DNA from: Desulfotignum sp.
GTDB taxonomy: Bacteria; Desulfobacterota; Desulfobacteria; Desulfobacterales; Desulfobacteraceae
DNA: 64,000 nt
Reading direction: 5' to 3'
Assembly (NCBI GenBank): GCA_011390335.1
Contig: JAABSO010000013.1
Location: 1 to 64,000, forward strand
Made by a program: the position numbers and the translations under genes. The notes below the pieces were generated by a model, which did not search any database, was not told where the DNA came from, and saw nothing but the letters and a program-made list of their open reading frames with translations. Shown one piece after another: positions 60,693 to 64,000 of this stretch (within the stretch, counting starts at the first letter, position 1; the number at the start of each line of letters is the position of its first letter).

Positions 60693-61382
60693 TTGGACAT
60701 TCAGATGTCGGATATTGATAAATCCTTTGATGACAGCGGCAGCCGCCGGGTTATATTCCGCAGGGCTTCGGCCCGGTTTCCCTCCGGTAAAATCAGCGTC
60801 ATTGTGGGAAAAAGCGGTGTGGGAAAAAGCTCTCTTTTGAACCTGATATCCGGCATCGACCTGCCGGACAAAGGCACCATTCAGGTGGGAGATCACTGTA
60901 TTTCCTTCATGAACGATACCGCAAGGACCCTGTTCAGAAGGCGGCATATCGGGTTCATCTACCAGTTTTTCAACCTGATCCCTGTGCTCACGGTTCTGGA
61001 AAATGTTACCCTGATTGCCGAGCTGGACAAGGTGCCGCAAAAAACCTGCCGCCGCCGGGCCGAATCCCTTCTGGAACAGGCAGGGCTCTACGACCGACGC
61101 CATGATTTCCCCGAGACCCTGTCCGGCGGGGAACAGCAGCGCGTAGCCATTGTCCGGGCACTGGTGAATGACCCGGATCTGGTGCTGGCAGATGAACCCA
61201 CCGGCAATCTGGACCAGGAAACCGGCGCAAAGATCATGGAGATGATAACCGGACTGGCCCGCAAAAAAAACAAGACCCTGGTCATGGTGACCCACAGCCC
61301 GGATGCCGCAGCCTGGGCAGACCAGATCTTTTCTGTGGGCAGCGCAACTCTGGCACCCATGGACAGTCACCCCCATGGGTAA
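60693..61382 (+). CDS. ABC transporter ATPase (LolD/MacB type)
   Basis: The 229-residue ATPase has Walker A GKSGVGKSSLL, signature TLSGGEQQRVAIVRALV and Walker B LVLADEPTGNLD, the LolD/MacB/FtsE pattern. I place the start at TTG 60693: GGAGG lies 5 nt upstream, and the resulting DIQMSDIDKSF forms the expected first beta strand; the ATG at 60705 is too far from the ribosome site. It drives the FtsX-like permease whose gene overlaps by 8 nt. Confidence 0.88.
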   Translation: MDIQMSDIDKSFDDSGSRRVIFRRASARFPSGKISVIVGKSGVGKSSLLNLISGIDLPDKGTIQVGDHCISFMNDTARTLFRRRHIGFIYQFFNLIPVLTVLENVTLIAELDKVPQKTCRRRAESLLEQAGLYDRRHDFPETLSGGEQQRVAIVRALVNDPDLVLADEPTGNLDQETGAKIMEMITGLARKKNKTLVMVTHSPDAAAWADQIFSVGSATLAPMDSHPHG

Positions 61383-63903
61383 TTATCTCCTGATTCTGGT
61401 CTGCCTGCGCCACAGCCGCCGGCACCTGGGGCGGACCCTGCTTCTGATTTTCGGTATTGCCATGGGGGTGGCCGGGGTGGTGGCCATTGACATTGCAAAA
61501 ACATCGGTGGAAAAATCCTTTGACCTGTCCACCCAGGCCCTTGTTTCCCGTTCCACCCACCAGATTACGGGCACCGGCCTTGAAATTCCCCAACAAGTAT
61601 TTACCGACATAAGGACAGATCTGGGCATCCACCGGTCCGCCCCGGTGATATCCCGGCATGTAAAAGTGTCCCAACTGGGAGACCGGATCCTCACCCTCAT
61701 GGGAGTGGACCCGTTTTCTGAAACCCATTTCAGAAACCTGCATATTTCGCCGGGAGAACAGGTCCTGTCCGGTATCATGACCGGTTCTAACGGGGTGTTC
61801 ATCTCCCGGAGCCATGCACGGCAATACAATCTGGATATCGGCAGCCCCCTGGACATCTTCCTGGGCAGCCGAAGGACACCCGTCACCATTGCCGGGTTTC
61901 TGGACAGTGAAAACAGTGCCGCCGGCCGGATGCTGGAAGGACTGGTAGTCACCGATATTTCCCTGGCCCAGGAAATCCTTGACATGGGCGACACCATCAC
62001 CCGCATCGACCTCATCCTGGATGCGGATGACCCCGCAGAAAAGATCCGGGACCTTGTCGGAAATGGCCTGTTCCTGGTTGAAACCGATCAGCAGAATCTT
62101 GCGGTGCGCGGGCTGTCCCAATCCTTTGAAACCAGTCTGACCGCATTTTCCATGCTGGCCCTGTTCATGGGCATATTTCTCATCTACAACACCGTGTCTT
62201 TTTCGGTGACCCGGCGGCACAGGCTCCATGGTATTCTGCGGGCCATCGGTGCCACCCGGTCCAATATTTTTTTCACGGTGATGGCCGAGGTCATGGTGTA
62301 TGCTGTAATCGGATCTGTTTTCGGGGTCCTGCTGGGGATACTGCTGGGCAACGGGGCGGTTCAGGCGGTGGTTGCCACCGTATCAGAGATGTATTTCACC
62401 CTGACCGTCAGCCAGACCCATATTTCCGGATTCACCATTGCCAAGGGACTGCTTGCCGGCATCCTTGCCGCTTTTGTATCCGGTTTTTTCCCGGCCCTTT
62501 CCGCTGCCGGGACCCGGCCTGTCAGCCTCATGCACCGCACTGTGTCTGAAAAAAAATTCAACCGCGTGGTTCCCGGACTGTTCATTTGCGGCCTGCTCAT
62601 CCTGGCCGCAGCAAGTCTGCTGATGCGCACCGCCTCCACCCATGCCGGATCTGATTTTACCGGACTGTTCATGATTTTTTTCGGTGCAGCCCTGATGACC
62701 CCACTGCTCATCCGCTTCCTCGTCAGAATATTGCTGGCTGCAGGCATGGGCTCACTGGGGATGATGGTCAAAATGGCCCTGAGAAACATCACCCGGTCCC
62801 TGCGCCAGACCAGCGTGCTCATGGCATCGCTTATGGTGGTCACCTCGGTCTATATCGGCATCGAGGTGATGACCGGCAGTTTTCGGCTCTCCATCATCCA
62901 GTGGGTGGATGACCATATCGGCGGCGACATCCATATGGAATCGGCTGACCCGCTTGCCCGGAGTCTGGATCAGGACCTGGTAAACAGAATCCGGCACCTG
63001 CCCCGGGTAACCTCCCTGTCAGCATACAATATTCACCCGGTATTTTCCCGGGCTTCCGGAAAGGTGCACCTGTTTTCCTATCAATCAGACCAGTCGGTAA
63101 AGCGCTGGTCCTGGACAGCGGCACCAAAAGAGGAACTGGATGCACTGCTGGAAGAGGGATGGATCTTTGTATCGGAAATATTTGCCAGGCAGCATAATGT
63201 GATGCCCCGGCAGGGGGCTGCTGCTGTTCTGGAAACCGGAAAAGGACCGGTTACCTTTCAAGTGGCCGGTATTTTCCGAGATTTTTTCATGGGGGGCGGC
63301 CGGGTGGTGGTATCCCCGGAGACCATGGCCCGTTTCTGGGGGCATGGTGACATCACGGCCCTGCAGCTGTTCCTGGCATCCGGCACCCCGGCAGAACCGG
63401 TGATGGATACCATCCGGCAGATGCTTGACCCGGAAGACATGATAGAGATCAGATCTGGAAACGCTATCAAAAAAAGCATCCTGGCGGTGTTTGACAACAC
63501 CTTTATCATCACCTCCGCGCTCCAGGTGCTCACCGCCATTGTGGCCCTCACCGGTATTTTGAACGCGGTCACGGCCCTGCTCCTGGAGCGAACCAGAGAA
63601 ATCGGTATCCTGCGGGCCTGCGGCACCTTGACCGGCCAGGTCAGGCAGCTGCTCCTCCATGAATGTTTTTTCTACGGCCTCATCTCCGGGATACTGGCCA
63701 TCCCCCTGGGCACGGCCCTGTCCTGGGTTTTGATCCATATCATCAACCAGCGTGCATTTGGATGGACCTATGACATGGTCCTCACCCCTGGCGTGTTTTT
63801 CCAGGCCATTGCCCTGTCATCTGCGGCAGCCCTGGCTGCCGGCATATTTCCGTCCCTGGCCGCCGGCAGAACCCACATTCCCACCGCCCTGCACATGGAG
63901 TGA
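61375..63903 (+). CDS. FtsX/MacB-like ABC permease, two FtsX domains
   Basis: The 842-residue membrane protein has an N-terminal helix, a periplasmic MacB-type domain and three helices, then a second helix/periplasmic domain/three-helix set, i.e. a duplicated FtsX permease like E. coli YbbP. Each C-terminal unit shows the family motif (TRRHRLHGILRAIGATRSNIF; ERTREIGILRACGTLTGQVRQLL). ATG 61375 overlaps the ATPase stop. With that ATPase it forms a mechanotransmission-type exporter, probably acting on a lipid or lipoprotein; the next gene encodes a lipoprotein. Confidence 0.9.
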   Translation: MGNYLLILVCLRHSRRHLGRTLLLIFGIAMGVAGVVAIDIAKTSVEKSFDLSTQALVSRSTHQITGTGLEIPQQVFTDIRTDLGIHRSAPVISRHVKVSQLGDRILTLMGVDPFSETHFRNLHISPGEQVLSGIMTGSNGVFISRSHARQYNLDIGSPLDIFLGSRRTPVTIAGFLDSENSAAGRMLEGLVVTDISLAQEILDMGDTITRIDLILDADDPAEKIRDLVGNGLFLVETDQQNLAVRGLSQSFETSLTAFSMLALFMGIFLIYNTVSFSVTRRHRLHGILRAIGATRSNIFFTVMAEVMVYAVIGSVFGVLLGILLGNGAVQAVVATVSEMYFTLTVSQTHISGFTIAKGLLAGILAAFVSGFFPALSAAGTRPVSLMHRTVSEKKFNRVVPGLFICGLLILAAASLLMRTASTHAGSDFTGLFMIFFGAALMTPLLIRFLVRILLAAGMGSLGMMVKMALRNITRSLRQTSVLMASLMVVTSVYIGIEVMTGSFRLSIIQWVDDHIGGDIHMESADPLARSLDQDLVNRIRHLPRVTSLSAYNIHPVFSRASGKVHLFSYQSDQSVKRWSWTAAPKEELDALLEEGWIFVSEIFARQHNVMPRQGAAAVLETGKGPVTFQVAGIFRDFFMGGGRVVVSPETMARFWGHGDITALQLFLASGTPAEPVMDTIRQMLDPEDMIEIRSGNAIKKSILAVFDNTFIITSALQVLTAIVALTGILNAVTALLLERTREIGILRACGTLTGQVRQLLLHECFFYGLISGILAIPLGTALSWVLIHIINQRAFGWTYDMVLTPGVFFQAIALSSAAALAAGIFPSLAAGRTHIPTALHME

Positions 63904-63905
63904 TT

Positions 63906-64000
63906 ATGCGCTATATTTGTTTCATATCCTTTTGCCTGGCCGTGATTTTTCCTGCGCTGTTTTTGTGGGGCTGTGCACCCACGGAGGACACAGACCGCAT
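63906..64000 (+). CDS. Lipoprotein, truncated by window end
   Basis: Only the first 31 residues are visible. A signal peptide (hydrophobic ISFCLAVIFPALFLW) leads to the lipobox LWGC, with Cys at residue 23 as the lipidation site. The ATG follows the permease stop by 2 nt, so it is the third gene of the operon. In AttEFGH-type operons the ATPase/permease pair is followed by a lipocalin-like lipoprotein; whether that applies here cannot be seen. Confidence 0.75.
   Translation, partial: MRYICFISFCLAVIFPALFLWGCAPTEDTDR

Noticed and set aside
61282..62229. 315-codon minus-strand frame over the ABC exporter genes
   Set aside because: Crosses the overlap of two real genes; no start signal or domain.

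Overview
The window reads as chromosome from an anaerobic, sulfate-reducing Desulfobacteraceae-like deltaproteobacterium (Desulfobacterota). This is an inference from gene content: tungsten/molybdenum oxidoreductases, multi-subunit 2-oxoacid:ferredoxin oxidoreductase, polyferredoxins, a benzoyl-CoA-reductase-like radical enzyme, a rubrerythrin-type protein, chemotaxis and c-di-nucleotide genes, and a probable selenoprotein. No marker gene (rRNA, dsr, apr) is present, so the genus is not fixed. No tRNA, rRNA or CRISPR array was seen.

Layout. 0-6.3 kb: a large helical-repeat protein, a decayed membrane-protein gene, and a 1033-residue membrane protein with a PHP-like N-terminal segment. 6.3-16 kb: amino-acid and peptide use (aminopeptidase P, MalY-type C-S lyase, tryptophanase, complete livJHMGF importer). 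16-18.6 kb: an HD-GYP-like protein, an acetyltransferase and a DUF2080 protein. 18.8-26.2 kb: a seven-gene minus-strand operon with its own promoter, upstream palindrome and terminator. It joins a four-subunit 2-oxoacid:ferredoxin oxidoreductase to a cytoplasmic three-subunit molybdopterin oxidoreductase. The combination resembles the pad route (phenylacetyl-CoA to phenylglyoxylate to benzoyl-CoA). 26.8-39.2 kb: envelope and signalling genes (DUF748 protein, fused diadenylate cyclase-YbbR protein, asparaginase, amidase, chemoreceptor, class III nucleotide cyclase). 39.2-54.4 kb: a FAD oxidoreductase and its likely GntR regulator, a crotonase-fold protein, then a plus-strand metabolic island: SCP2-like protein, two Fe-ADH-family proteins (one has lost its metal ligands), tungsten aldehyde oxidoreductase, four-cluster ferredoxin, BcrC-like and BcrB-like subunits, a single ATPase activator, an MBL hydrolase and a 7TM histidine kinase. 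54.4-64 kb: diiron protein, OYE-type reductase, ElaA, a MoeA-like/XdhC cofactor pair, a metal permease gene interrupted by an in-frame TGA that looks like selenocysteine, and an ABC exporter operon running off the end.

Three items stand out. (1) The permease at 59388-60491 has a single in-frame TGA inside its Cys-rich linker, followed at bacterial-SECIS distance by a perfect 7-bp hairpin with G in the loop. (2) The 42-52 kb island couples an ATP-driven BCR-like reductase having only one activator to AorAB-like and alcohol dehydrogenase genes. Its substrate cannot be read from sequence. (3) A ~163-bp structured repeat occurs in two intergenic regions 19 kb apart, with long inverted arms and a compensatory base change.
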